Source: Acidimicrobiia bacterium (lineage in GTDB: Bacteria; Actinomycetota; Acidimicrobiia; Acidimicrobiales; Poriferisodalaceae). Taken from it: a stretch of 43,355 bases of DNA. The notes below the pieces were generated by a model. That model worked only from the letters and a program-made list of their open reading frames with translations, searched no databases and was not told the origin of the DNA. Each line of letters starts with the position of its first letter. Within the stretch, counting starts at the first letter, position 1. Below are positions 7,807 to 14,422 of the stretch, piece by piece. The stretch covers positions 1 through 43,355 of the forward strand of contig JAJDTF010000104.1 in assembly GCA_022827265.1 (NCBI GenBank), read 5' to 3'. A program made the translations under genes and the position numbers.

Positions 7807-8567
7807 TGGTGGGGGCGGCGGACTGCTGGGTGGGGGAGCAGCTGGACTGAGGCGACGCGCTGGTCGAGCTGGGTGCGCAGCCCGGCGTAGATCGCCGGTC
7901 CGCAGATCGCCGTCAGCTCGTCGCGCAGCGCCCTGAACACGGGCTGGCTGCCGATGTGCGCGTCGCTTGCCGATGTGCACCACCAGGAGACGTCTGTGTC
8001 GGGGCCGCCCCAGTCGCGCAGTTCCCATTCCCGCACCATCGTGTAGACGTGGCCGGTGACGGTCTCGTGGTCTTCGCGGCGCAGCGGCGCCTGCCAGCAG
8101 ATCTCAGGCTTGGTGTCCATCGGACGCCGGCCGGTGCGCTCGGCCAGCAGGTGGAATGCACAGCCGGCGCCCGCGGGATGTCCGGCCCGGTTCGCGAACA
8201 CGCATGCCCCGTCCACGACGAGGGTGCGCCACCAGCCCTCGCTGTCCTGCCAGAGCGCCTCTGCGGGATCGCAGTGGTGCTGCCAGATCTCGGCGTCCAA
8301 CTCGGCGATCATCTCCCGGACGTGTGCGAGGTCGCCGTCGCCGTTGAGGTAGGCACCGTGGCTGCAGCAGCCCAGCGCCAGCTCGGGCGCCGGTTCGATG
8401 TCGATGCCAGGGCAGCCAGCGCCGTAGATGCACGTCCAGGCGCTGGTGAGGAACGTCACATCGAACAGCCAGGTGCGGTGTTCGAGCGGATCTTCCAGCG
8501 ACAGCCACTCTCGGGTGTCGTCGCCCAGGCTCCGGCCATCGGGGCCCACACCGATATCAGACGCCAT
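7791..8567 (-). CDS. Cys-rich putative metal-binding protein
   Basis: A 258-residue protein of unknown function. Conserved-looking Cys/His elements are AWTCIYGAGCPGID, LGCCSHGAYL, GACVFANRAGHP, GCAFHLLAERTG and KPEICWQAP. The layout recalls YkgJ/DUF3109-type proteins that bind zinc or an iron-sulfur cluster through scattered Cys, but the match is by pattern only. ATG 8567 has a -10 hexamer 8 nt upstream. It is divergent from glcD across a 150-bp gap holding a 14-bp tandem repeat and a dispersed repeat copy. It could act in redox or metal handling, with no direct evidence. Confidence 0.6.
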   Translation of the reverse strand: MASDIGVGPDGRSLGDDTREWLSLEDPLEHRTWLFDVTFLTSAWTCIYGAGCPGIDIEPAPELALGCCSHGAYLNGDGDLAHVREMIAELDAEIWQHHCDPAEALWQDSEGWWRTLVVDGACVFANRAGHPAGAGCAFHLLAERTGRRPMDTKPEICWQAPLRREDHETVTGHVYTMVREWELRDWGGPDTDVSWWCTSASDAHIGSQPVFRALRDELTAICGPAIYAGLRTQLDQRVASVQLLPHPAVRRPHHVAED

Positions 8568-8575
8568 CCTCGCCG

Positions 8576-8581
8576 AGCCTA
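8576..8581 (-). promoter_or_regulatory. -10 hexamer TAGGCT
   Basis: TAGGCT ends 8 nt before ATG 8567 of the Cys-rich protein. Confidence 0.5.
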
Positions 8582-8582
8582 G

Positions 8583-8618
8583 GAGACCGGGCTTGCGAGA
8601 CCGGGCTTGCGAGGCCGG
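8583..8618. repeat. 14-bp tandem repeat
   Basis: GAGACCGGGCTTGC occurs twice in tandem (8583-8596, 8597-8610) with a diverged third start at 8611. It lies just upstream of the -10 at 8576-8581. Confidence 0.7.
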
Positions 8619-8657
8619 GGCCCGAGCGGCCCGTGAGCGAAGCCCGCAAGAGCGGGG
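8611..8657 (+). repeat. Dispersed intergenic repeat, copy B
   Basis: It has the core GGCCCGAGCGGCCCGTG and the box AAGAGCGGG with 12 nt between. It sits in the divergent promoter region of the Cys-rich gene and glcD. Confidence 0.7.
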
Positions 8658-8705
8658 ACATCGGCTGGGATGATTTTGCCAAGTCGATCTGCGGTGCTCG
8701 TGGGG

Positions 8706-8711
8706 TACGGT
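8706..8711 (+). promoter_or_regulatory. -10 hexamer TACGGT
   Basis: TACGGT ends 6 nt before GTG 8718 and defines the glcD start. Confidence 0.5.
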
Positions 8712-8717
8712 CGCGGC

Positions 8718-10163
8718 GTGGTTTCTGAGGACGCCGCAGCGGATGCTGCCCTGCTTGCCGACCTGCGCAAGGTGCTCGGCAGCCGGGCCCGCGACAACGA
8801 CTTCGAACGGGGCCTGTACAGCCGGGACGGCTCGATCGAAGGCAGTTCGCCGGCGATCGTGTGCTTGCCCGAGACCGCGGCCGAGGTTGCCGAAATCGTG
8901 CGCATATGCCGGCGCCACGGCCGGCCGTTCCTGGCCCGCGGCTCGGGGACGGGTTTGGCCGGGGGCGCGGTGCCCGTCGGCAGTCCGGTGGTGGTCGCCA
9001 CGGCGAAGATGGATCGCGTCGTTGAGGTTGACACCGCCAATCGGGTGGCGTGGGTCGAGCCCGGCGTGCTGAACCTGGATCTGTCCCGAGCATTGACGCC
9101 GCTGGGCTTCTACTTCGCCCCGGATCCTTCGAGTCAGCAGGTGTGCTCGATCGGCGGGAACATCGCCAACAACTCCGGCGGTCCGCACTGCCTGGCATAC
9201 GGCGTCACAACGGCGCACATCGCAGCGCTCGAGGTGGTGCTTCCCTCCGGCGAGACCACCATCTTGGGCGGTGTGGAGGCCGAGCCGGCCGGTCTTGACC
9301 TGCGGGGGCTGTTCGTGGGCTCGGAAGGCACCATGGGCATCGCCACCAAGGCGGCGGTGCGCCTCACCCCGAACGCTCCGTCGGTGCGCACGCTGCTGCT
9401 CGACTTCGACGACGTCAGCGAGGGCTCAGCCGCGGTCAGCGCCATCATCGCGGCGGGGCTGGTGCCGTCTGCGCTGGAGATGATGGACCAGCGCGCCATC
9501 GAGATCGTGGAGGCGTTCGCTCACGCCGGCTACCCGACCGGAGCTGCAGCGGTGCTGCTGGTGGAGCTCGACGGCCTGCCGGGCGGGGTGGAGGCGGGCG
9601 TGGACATCGTGCGCGAGGTGGCTCAGAAGCACCACGTTGGCCATGTGCGTGTTGCGGCTGACGACGAGGAGCGAGCGCTGCTGTGGAAGGGACGCAAGAA
9701 CGCCTTCGGTGCCGTCGCACGGATCAAGCCCGACTACTACCTCCATGACACTGTCGTGCCCCGCTCGAAGCTCACCGAGGTGCTCGAGAAGGTGTACCGG
9801 ATCGCCGATGCGTACGGGCTGATCGCAGTCAACGTCTTCCACGCCGGCGACGGGAACCTGCACCCGATCCTGGCGTTCGACCGGCGTGAACCCGGCGTGG
9901 ACGAGCGGGTGAAGGCAGCGGGCCGTGACATCGTGGCTGCGTCCATCGAAGCCGGCGGAGTGCTCAGCGGCGAGCACGGCATCGGCTTGGAGAAGCGCGA
10001 CTACATGGGGATGCTGTTCAGCACCCACGACATGTACACCCAGGACGTGGTGCGAGAGACGTTCGATCCCGACGGCCTCGCCAACCCCCTCAAGATCATC
10101 CCGACCGGCTCGCGCTGCAGCGACTCATTCCACCAGCATGTGCCCGAAGGCGCCTGGGTGTGA
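8718..10163 (+). CDS. glcD: Glycolate oxidase FAD subunit GlcD
   Basis: A 481-residue FAD-linked oxidase. The N-terminal PCMH-type FAD domain shows LARGSGTGLAGGAVP and SIGGNIANNSGGPHC. The C-terminal FAD-oxidase domain shows NVFHAGDGNLHP and GVLSGEHGIGLEKRDYM, the usual GlcD catalytic region. With GlcE and GlcF it oxidises glycolate (or D-lactate/2-hydroxyacids) to the 2-oxo acid and passes electrons to the quinone pool. GTG 8718 follows a -10 hexamer by 6 nt; the frame is open further upstream but that part overlaps the repeat and promoter. It is first of a glcDEF run; D-lactate dehydrogenase specificity is possible. Confidence 0.88.
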   Translation: MVSEDAAADAALLADLRKVLGSRARDNDFERGLYSRDGSIEGSSPAIVCLPETAAEVAEIVRICRRHGRPFLARGSGTGLAGGAVPVGSPVVVATAKMDRVVEVDTANRVAWVEPGVLNLDLSRALTPLGFYFAPDPSSQQVCSIGGNIANNSGGPHCLAYGVTTAHIAALEVVLPSGETTILGGVEAEPAGLDLRGLFVGSEGTMGIATKAAVRLTPNAPSVRTLLLDFDDVSEGSAAVSAIIAAGLVPSALEMMDQRAIEIVEAFAHAGYPTGAAAVLLVELDGLPGGVEAGVDIVREVAQKHHVGHVRVAADDEERALLWKGRKNAFGAVARIKPDYYLHDTVVPRSKLTEVLEKVYRIADAYGLIAVNVFHAGDGNLHPILAFDRREPGVDERVKAAGRDIVAASIEAGGVLSGEHGIGLEKRDYMGMLFSTHDMYTQDVVRETFDPDGLANPLKIIPTGSRCSDSFHQHVPEGAWV

Positions 10164-10302
10164 AGGCCGCGCCGGTATCCCAACCTCGCCCGGGCGCACC
10201 GGGCATCGGCGCCGTCGTGCCGGTGAGGGAGGCAACCGCAATGATGCCGACCGGCCACAGCAGCGCCACGAAGCGCGCCGGCGACATGAACAGACGCGCA
10301 GC

Positions 10303-11241
10303 ATGAGCGACCAGGTCACCGCGAGCTTGGCGAGTCGGATCGGACCTGAGATGGCCGAGTTCGCCGGCGTCGTCGGCGACAGCGGTCCGGTCGCGGTTGT
10401 GGGTGCGCGTACTCATTGGCATGTGGGCGGCACGGCTGATGCTGGGGCGCGTGAAGTGCGGGCACCGTCCGGCATCTGGGAGCACGAGCCGTCGGAGATG
10501 ACGGTTCGCTGCGGTGCCGGCACGACGGTGGCCGAATTGGACGCGCATCTCGCTCGAACCTGCCAGATGGTGCCGCTCGACCCGGTCGACGCCGCAGCCA
10601 CCGTGGGCGGGGTGCTGGCGTGCGGCTTCAGCGGGCACCGGAGGCTCCGCTACGGGCATGTGCGCGATCTCGTGCTGCAGACCCGCCACGTCGACGCCGC
10701 CGGCAAGGTGGTCACCGCTGGTGGCCCCACGGTCAAGAACGTCTCCGGATACGACCTGCCTCGCCTGCTGGTGGGCTCGCTGGGAAAGCTCGGATTGTTG
10801 GCGGAGGTGATCCTGCGGACTTTGCCCGTACCGCCCGCTGCGCAGTGGCTGGAGGGCGACGGCGACCCGTTCGCAGCGTTTGACCTGCTGTACCGGCCAA
10901 GCAGCATTCTGTGGAACGGTTCGCATGCCTGGATCCTGCTCGAGGGCGACCCAGCCGATGTCGCAGCAGAAGCCGCCAAGCTGGTATCAGCGGGATTCGA
11001 TCCGTGCGATGACCCGCCGCCGATCCCTGGCGCAGGTCGGGAGTCGATGCGGCCCTCGGACCTGCGAGCGCTCGCCGGCACCGGAGGCGAATGGCTGGCA
11101 GAGGTCGGCATCGGTCTGGTGCATCGGCACGAACCAGTGCAGGCTGCGCCGGTCTCGTCGGTGAATGCCGCGCTGATGGACCTTCTCAAGCAGCGACTGG
11201 ATCCCGACCATCGATTCAACCCCGGCCGGAGGGCATGGTGA
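10303..11241 (+). CDS. glcE: Glycolate oxidase subunit GlcE (FAD-binding)
   Basis: A 312-residue FAD-binding protein of the GlcE type, shorter than GlcD and without its C-terminal catalytic domain. AVVGARTHWHVGG is a FAD-loop variant, LDPVDAAATVGGVLACG matches the family, and TVKNVSGYDLPRLLVGSLGKLG is the GlcE hallmark region. It ends with HRFNPGRRAW, the usual NPGR tail. The 139 bp after glcD hold no recognisable gene. Its TGA overlaps the glcF GTG, so the two are translationally coupled. ATG 10303 gives the expected domain start but has no clear Shine-Dalgarno. Confidence 0.82.
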   Translation: MSDQVTASLASRIGPEMAEFAGVVGDSGPVAVVGARTHWHVGGTADAGAREVRAPSGIWEHEPSEMTVRCGAGTTVAELDAHLARTCQMVPLDPVDAAATVGGVLACGFSGHRRLRYGHVRDLVLQTRHVDAAGKVVTAGGPTVKNVSGYDLPRLLVGSLGKLGLLAEVILRTLPVPPAAQWLEGDGDPFAAFDLLYRPSSILWNGSHAWILLEGDPADVAAEAAKLVSAGFDPCDDPPPIPGAGRESMRPSDLRALAGTGGEWLAEVGIGLVHRHEPVQAAPVSSVNAALMDLLKQRLDPDHRFNPGRRAW

Positions 11242-12515
11242 GCACAGTGAGCACGTTCCCACTGCAGCTGGACATCGACAGCGAGACGCTCGCCTCCTGT
11301 GTGGCATGCGGCATGTGCCTGCCGCACTGCCCGACCTACCGGGTGACCGGCGAAGAGTCGGCATCACCACGTGGCCGCATCGCACTGATGCGCGATGTCG
11401 CCGAGCGGGGCGAGGCCGACGCCGCCTTCGTGGAGTTCATGGACGCCTGCATCCAGTGCCGCGGCTGCGAGACAGCCTGTCCGGCCGGCGTCCACTACGG
11501 CCACATGATGGAAACCACCCGCGAGGCGCTGGCATCGCAGACCAGGTACCAGCCCCGTCTGCGGCGGCTCGCCTACCGAGCGCTGGGCATGCCCCGGCTG
11601 CTTGGCTTCGGGTCCCGCCTGCTGGGGCTGTCCCAACGGCTCGGCCTGATGCGCCTGGTGAGCCTGCTGGGTCGTGTGCGCCCATTTCGCCAGCTCGGTG
11701 CCATGACGGCCTCGCTCCCGCGAGTGCCGGTGCGCCAGGCACCGCTCATCGCCAGCGGCGACGATGTCTGGCTGTTCACCGGATGCGTCATGGATGCGTG
11801 GATGCGTGAGACCCACCGGGCAGTGCAGGCAGTGATCGAAGCAACCGGCGCCGGCGTGGCGCTGCCACCGGCGGGAGCTGCCTGCTGCGGCTCGCTGCAC
11901 CTCCATGCGGGCTTGGCCTCCGACACCCGGCGCCTCGCGCGCAAGGTGATGGCTGCGCTGCCCGGCGAGGCCCCGATCCTGATCGACTCGGCTGGCTGCG
12001 GCGCCACGATGAAGGAATACGGCCACCTGCTGGGCACCGAAGAGGCCCGCCGGTTCGCAGAGCGTGTCCAGGACGTGCACGAGTGGCTGGCTGAGCGGGT
12101 CGACGATCTGCCAGAAGGCGCGGTGACCTCGGTGGATGCCAGCGGACCCGATGCGGGCAGTCCGGTCGTCGGCAGAGGAGCGCAACGCCTGCAGATCGCG
12201 GTTCAAGACCCGTGCCATCTGCGCCACGTCCAGCAGGCACACCTGCCCGTACGAGCGGTGCTCAGCCGGTTCTTCGACGTCGTCGAGCTGGACGACGACG
12301 GCCTGTGCTGCGGCGCCGGCGGGGCGTACTCGCAGCAGCACCCCGAGGTTGCGGCAGCAGTGCGGGATCGCAAGGTGGCCGCCATCGAACGCACCGGTGC
12401 GAGCGTTGTGGCCAGCGCTAATCCCGGATGCACATTGCACCTGCGAGCTGTGGGCCTCGATGTCTGTCACCCGCTGGAGATCGTGGCCGAGCACTTGCCC
12501 GCCACGGAGGCCTGA
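11238..12515 (+). CDS. glcF: Glycolate oxidase iron-sulfur subunit GlcF
   Basis: A 425-residue protein with two [4Fe-4S] motifs near the N-terminus, CVACGMCLPHCPTYR and CIQCRGCETACPAGV. It also has two CCG-type domains (AACCGSLHLHAG with SAGCGATMKEYG; GLCCGAGGAYSQQHP with NPGCTLHL) that bind further clusters, as in GlcF/LutA/HdrB proteins. It relays electrons from the flavin subunits to the membrane quinone pool. GTG 11238 is chosen over ATG 11235 because GGAGGG lies 4 nt upstream and the codon overlaps the glcE stop as GTGA. Confidence 0.87.
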   Translation: MSTVSTFPLQLDIDSETLASCVACGMCLPHCPTYRVTGEESASPRGRIALMRDVAERGEADAAFVEFMDACIQCRGCETACPAGVHYGHMMETTREALASQTRYQPRLRRLAYRALGMPRLLGFGSRLLGLSQRLGLMRLVSLLGRVRPFRQLGAMTASLPRVPVRQAPLIASGDDVWLFTGCVMDAWMRETHRAVQAVIEATGAGVALPPAGAACCGSLHLHAGLASDTRRLARKVMAALPGEAPILIDSAGCGATMKEYGHLLGTEEARRFAERVQDVHEWLAERVDDLPEGAVTSVDASGPDAGSPVVGRGAQRLQIAVQDPCHLRHVQQAHLPVRAVLSRFFDVVELDDDGLCCGAGGAYSQQHPEVAAAVRDRKVAAIERTGASVVASANPGCTLHLRAVGLDVCHPLEIVAEHLPATEA

Positions 12516-12519
12516 GACA

Positions 12520-12741
12520 GTGCACGACGAGATCACCGAGCTGGCGGATCGTCTCGACGACACGGCTGAACGGCTGGCCGAGCTGAGCATCGAGCTGCTG
12601 CAAGGAGCCCTTGCCGATGCAGACACAAGCGACCAGCGCGCCCGACTTGAACGAAGCGTGACCCGTGCCCGCAGGGCCACGATCAAGGCGGCGTCGATCC
12701 TGCGGGAGTCCACCGGCGCGTCAGAGCCGTTCGATGACTAG
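12520..12741 (+). CDS. Small helical/coiled-coil protein downstream of glcF
   Basis: A 73-residue, highly charged, probably all-helical protein (ELADRLDDTAERLAELSIELL and ARLERSVTRARRATIKAA). It starts 4 nt after the glcF stop with GGAGG upstream, so it belongs to the glc transcription unit. No family is recognised. It could be a small subunit or assembly factor of the oxidase, or an unrelated protein; this is inference from position only. Confidence 0.6.
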   Translation: MHDEITELADRLDDTAERLAELSIELLQGALADADTSDQRARLERSVTRARRATIKAASILRESTGASEPFDD

Positions 12742-12767
12742 GGGCGTCGACCGCGCAGGCTGAGCCG

Positions 12768-12800
12768 CAACTGTCGAGGCTGAGCTGTACCTGTGCAGCC
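12768..12800. terminator. Possible hairpin between convergent genes
   Basis: GGCTG and CAGCC arms separated by 14 nt lie in the 82-bp gap between the glc unit and the convergent ccdA-like gene. There is no T-run, so intrinsic termination is uncertain. Confidence 0.3.
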
Positions 12801-12823
12801 TGGGCCCCGAACGGGCAGGTCGC

Positions 12824-13435
12824 TCAGTAGCCAGCGGAGATGCGGTACAGCTCGCCGATGAGATCGTCGTACTGCCCAATGGCCAAGGCCACGGCGTAAG
12901 CCGCGCCAACGGTTGCTCCGGCAATGGCGAACGGCAGCCGGTCCAGCACCCGGCTGACGGCGGGTACTGCGTGGGGAGCCACGGCTACGAGCAGCAGCGG
13001 CAGCAAGACGCCGACCATGTAGATGAGCATGAGCCCGAGCGTGCGCGGGCCGGCGGTGGAGGCGTCATTGAGGATGTCGCCGAGGAGTTCGCCGACGCAG
13101 GGCCGCCACAGCCAGCCGGCCAACGCGCCGCCCACGAGGCCCGCGCCCGTGGCGAGCGGCGACGAATGGCCAGGCGCCCGCCACGCCGCCACGTAGGTGC
13201 CGGCGGCGACGATGCCCGCGATCACTACGGCCGCACCTCGCGCCGAGACCCACCAGTGCCCGGCTGCCTGCGCCCAGGCCAGGAACGCAGCGCCTGCGGT
13301 GTAGTACAGCGCCACCGTGAGACGCGCCCTGCGGGCCACGAACACCAGCGCCAGCCCGGGCACCAGGGCCGTGAGCGTGCAGGCCCACGTGATCACCCCG
13401 ATGCCCTCGGTGAGGGTGTCGAAGATGGTGCTCAC
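12824..13435 (-). CDS. CcdA/DsbD-type membrane electron carrier
   Basis: A 203-residue membrane protein with about six hydrophobic helices in two half-repeats. ITWACTLTALVPGLALVF in the first half and WRPCVGELLGDIL in the second correspond to the Cys-containing helices of CcdA (family motif PCxxP), the pair that carries electrons across the membrane. The upstream gene encodes a TlpA-like thioredoxin, its natural partner. Together they resemble a split form of DipZ, which in Mycobacterium joins the two parts. GTG 13435 is the best start; there is no convincing Shine-Dalgarno. Confidence 0.7.
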   Translation of the reverse strand: MSTIFDTLTEGIGVITWACTLTALVPGLALVFVARRARLTVALYYTAGAAFLAWAQAAGHWWVSARGAAVVIAGIVAAGTYVAAWRAPGHSSPLATGAGLVGGALAGWLWRPCVGELLGDILNDASTAGPRTLGLMLIYMVGVLLPLLLVAVAPHAVPAVSRVLDRLPFAIAGATVGAAYAVALAIGQYDDLIGELYRISAGY

Positions 13436-13460
13436 GGCCGCTGGCTCGCCGCTCAGGCCA

Positions 13461-13530
13461 AGAGGCTGAGCCGAGAGGCGAAGCCGTGGCCTGAGCGGCC
13501 CGTGCGCGACAGCGAACAAGAGCGGGAGAC
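13461..13530 (+). repeat. Dispersed intergenic repeat, copy C
   Basis: A long copy: GAGGCTGAGCCGAG, GGCGAAGCCGT, the core GGCCTGAGCGGCCCGTG and the box AAGAGCGGG. It lies between the ccdA-like and TlpA-like genes. Confidence 0.75.
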
Positions 13531-13557
13531 AACAGGTATCACGACGGACTGGCCTGC

Positions 13558-14286
13558 CTATGTGTTCTCTTGGGCGAGGAGTCGCTCGACGGTTGCGTAG
13601 AGCTCCCGGTAGGTGTGCGCGCCGTCGCCGCGGCGATCAAAGCGGATCTGGTTGTCACGGTCGATGACATAGACGCGGGGCCAGTAGCCGGTGGGGCCTT
13701 CCTGCCAGACGTGGAAGTTGTACTTGGTCGTATCGAGAGCGATCGGCCAGACCACGCCGAGCTCGGCCGCGGCCTCGATGATGTTGTCGACGTTGGCCTC
13801 GTAGCCGAACTCGGGGGAGTGGACCCCCACGACCTCCACGCCTCGATCCCGGAAATCCGCGTGCAGCTCGGCCAGCGCGTCGAGCGTCTTCTTGCAGTTC
13901 CGGCAGCCGAATGTCCAGAACTGCACCACCGTGATCTCGTTGTCCGCCCGGATCTCCTCAAGGGACGTGGCCTCGGTGTTCAGCCACCCGTCGAGCTTGC
14001 TGAGGGTGAATGCGGTGCCGAGTACCGGGACGGGCTCGGGTGCCTCGGTCGTCGTCGGCACAGGGGCAGCAGTCGTTGTCGTTGCCGTGTCCATCGTCGC
14101 GGCCTCGACCGCAGCCGTCGTCGGCGATGCCTCGCTCGGCTCCGCGTGCGGCGTCACGGTTTGCGCGTCGACGGCCTCGGTGACGCCTGGGCCGTCGTCG
14201 GGTACGTCGACAGCGGTCCAGACAATGAGTGCGACGCCCACGAGCAGCACGCCGGCTGCGACATAGCGGCCAAGAGACAACTTCAT
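13558..14286 (-). CDS. TlpA/DipZ-like thioredoxin-fold protein, membrane anchored
   Basis: A 242-residue protein with an N-terminal signal anchor (GRYVAAGVLLVGVALIVW) and a Thr/Ala/Pro-rich linker (about 35-80). A thioredoxin-like domain carries the redox motif FGCRNCKK. Its second half (PIALDTTKYNFHVWQ, YWPRVYVIDRDNQIRF) matches the thioredoxin part of DipZ. It probably exchanges thiols outside the membrane using electrons from the CcdA-like protein. ATG 14286 has a TACGCT hexamer ending 10 nt upstream; longer frames lack support. Confidence 0.78.
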   Translation of the reverse strand: MKLSLGRYVAAGVLLVGVALIVWTAVDVPDDGPGVTEAVDAQTVTPHAEPSEASPTTAAVEAATMDTATTTTAAPVPTTTEAPEPVPVLGTAFTLSKLDGWLNTEATSLEEIRADNEITVVQFWTFGCRNCKKTLDALAELHADFRDRGVEVVGVHSPEFGYEANVDNIIEAAAELGVVWPIALDTTKYNFHVWQEGPTGYWPRVYVIDRDNQIRFDRRGDGAHTYRELYATVERLLAQENT

Positions 14287-14296
14287 CTCACCGCGC

Positions 14297-14302
14297 AGCG
14301 TA
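14297..14302 (-). promoter_or_regulatory. -10 hexamer TACGCT
   Basis: TACGCT ends 10 nt before ATG 14286, implying a leader of only a few nucleotides. Confidence 0.4.
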
Positions 14303-14343
14303 TGCCCCATCCGACTGGCCGCTGCCGCGGGGCGCAATCAGTT

Positions 14344-14422
14344 GCTAGACGCGACTGCTGTCGCACTGCGCAGTCGCTAGACGCGACTGCTGTCGCACTG
14401 CGCAGGCGCTAAACGCGACTGC
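14344..14422 (-). repeat. 32-bp tandem copies of the fbiC 3' end
   Basis: The motif GCAGTCGCGTCTAGC (minus strand; GTTTAG in the gene) recurs three times with a 32-bp period (plus-strand units start at 14344, 14376 and 14408). The first two units are identical over 30 bp. Each carries the last fbiC codons and TAG. Within 14351-14377 GCGACTGC pairs with GCAGTCGC to form a hairpin that could end transcription. Confidence 0.8.

Noticed and set aside
10096-10287. Minus-strand small frame with a hydrophobic segment (MSPARFVALLWPVGIIAVAS)
   Set aside because: It could be a tiny membrane protein in the glcD-glcE gap, but it overlaps the glcD 3' end and has neither promoter hexamer nor family match.
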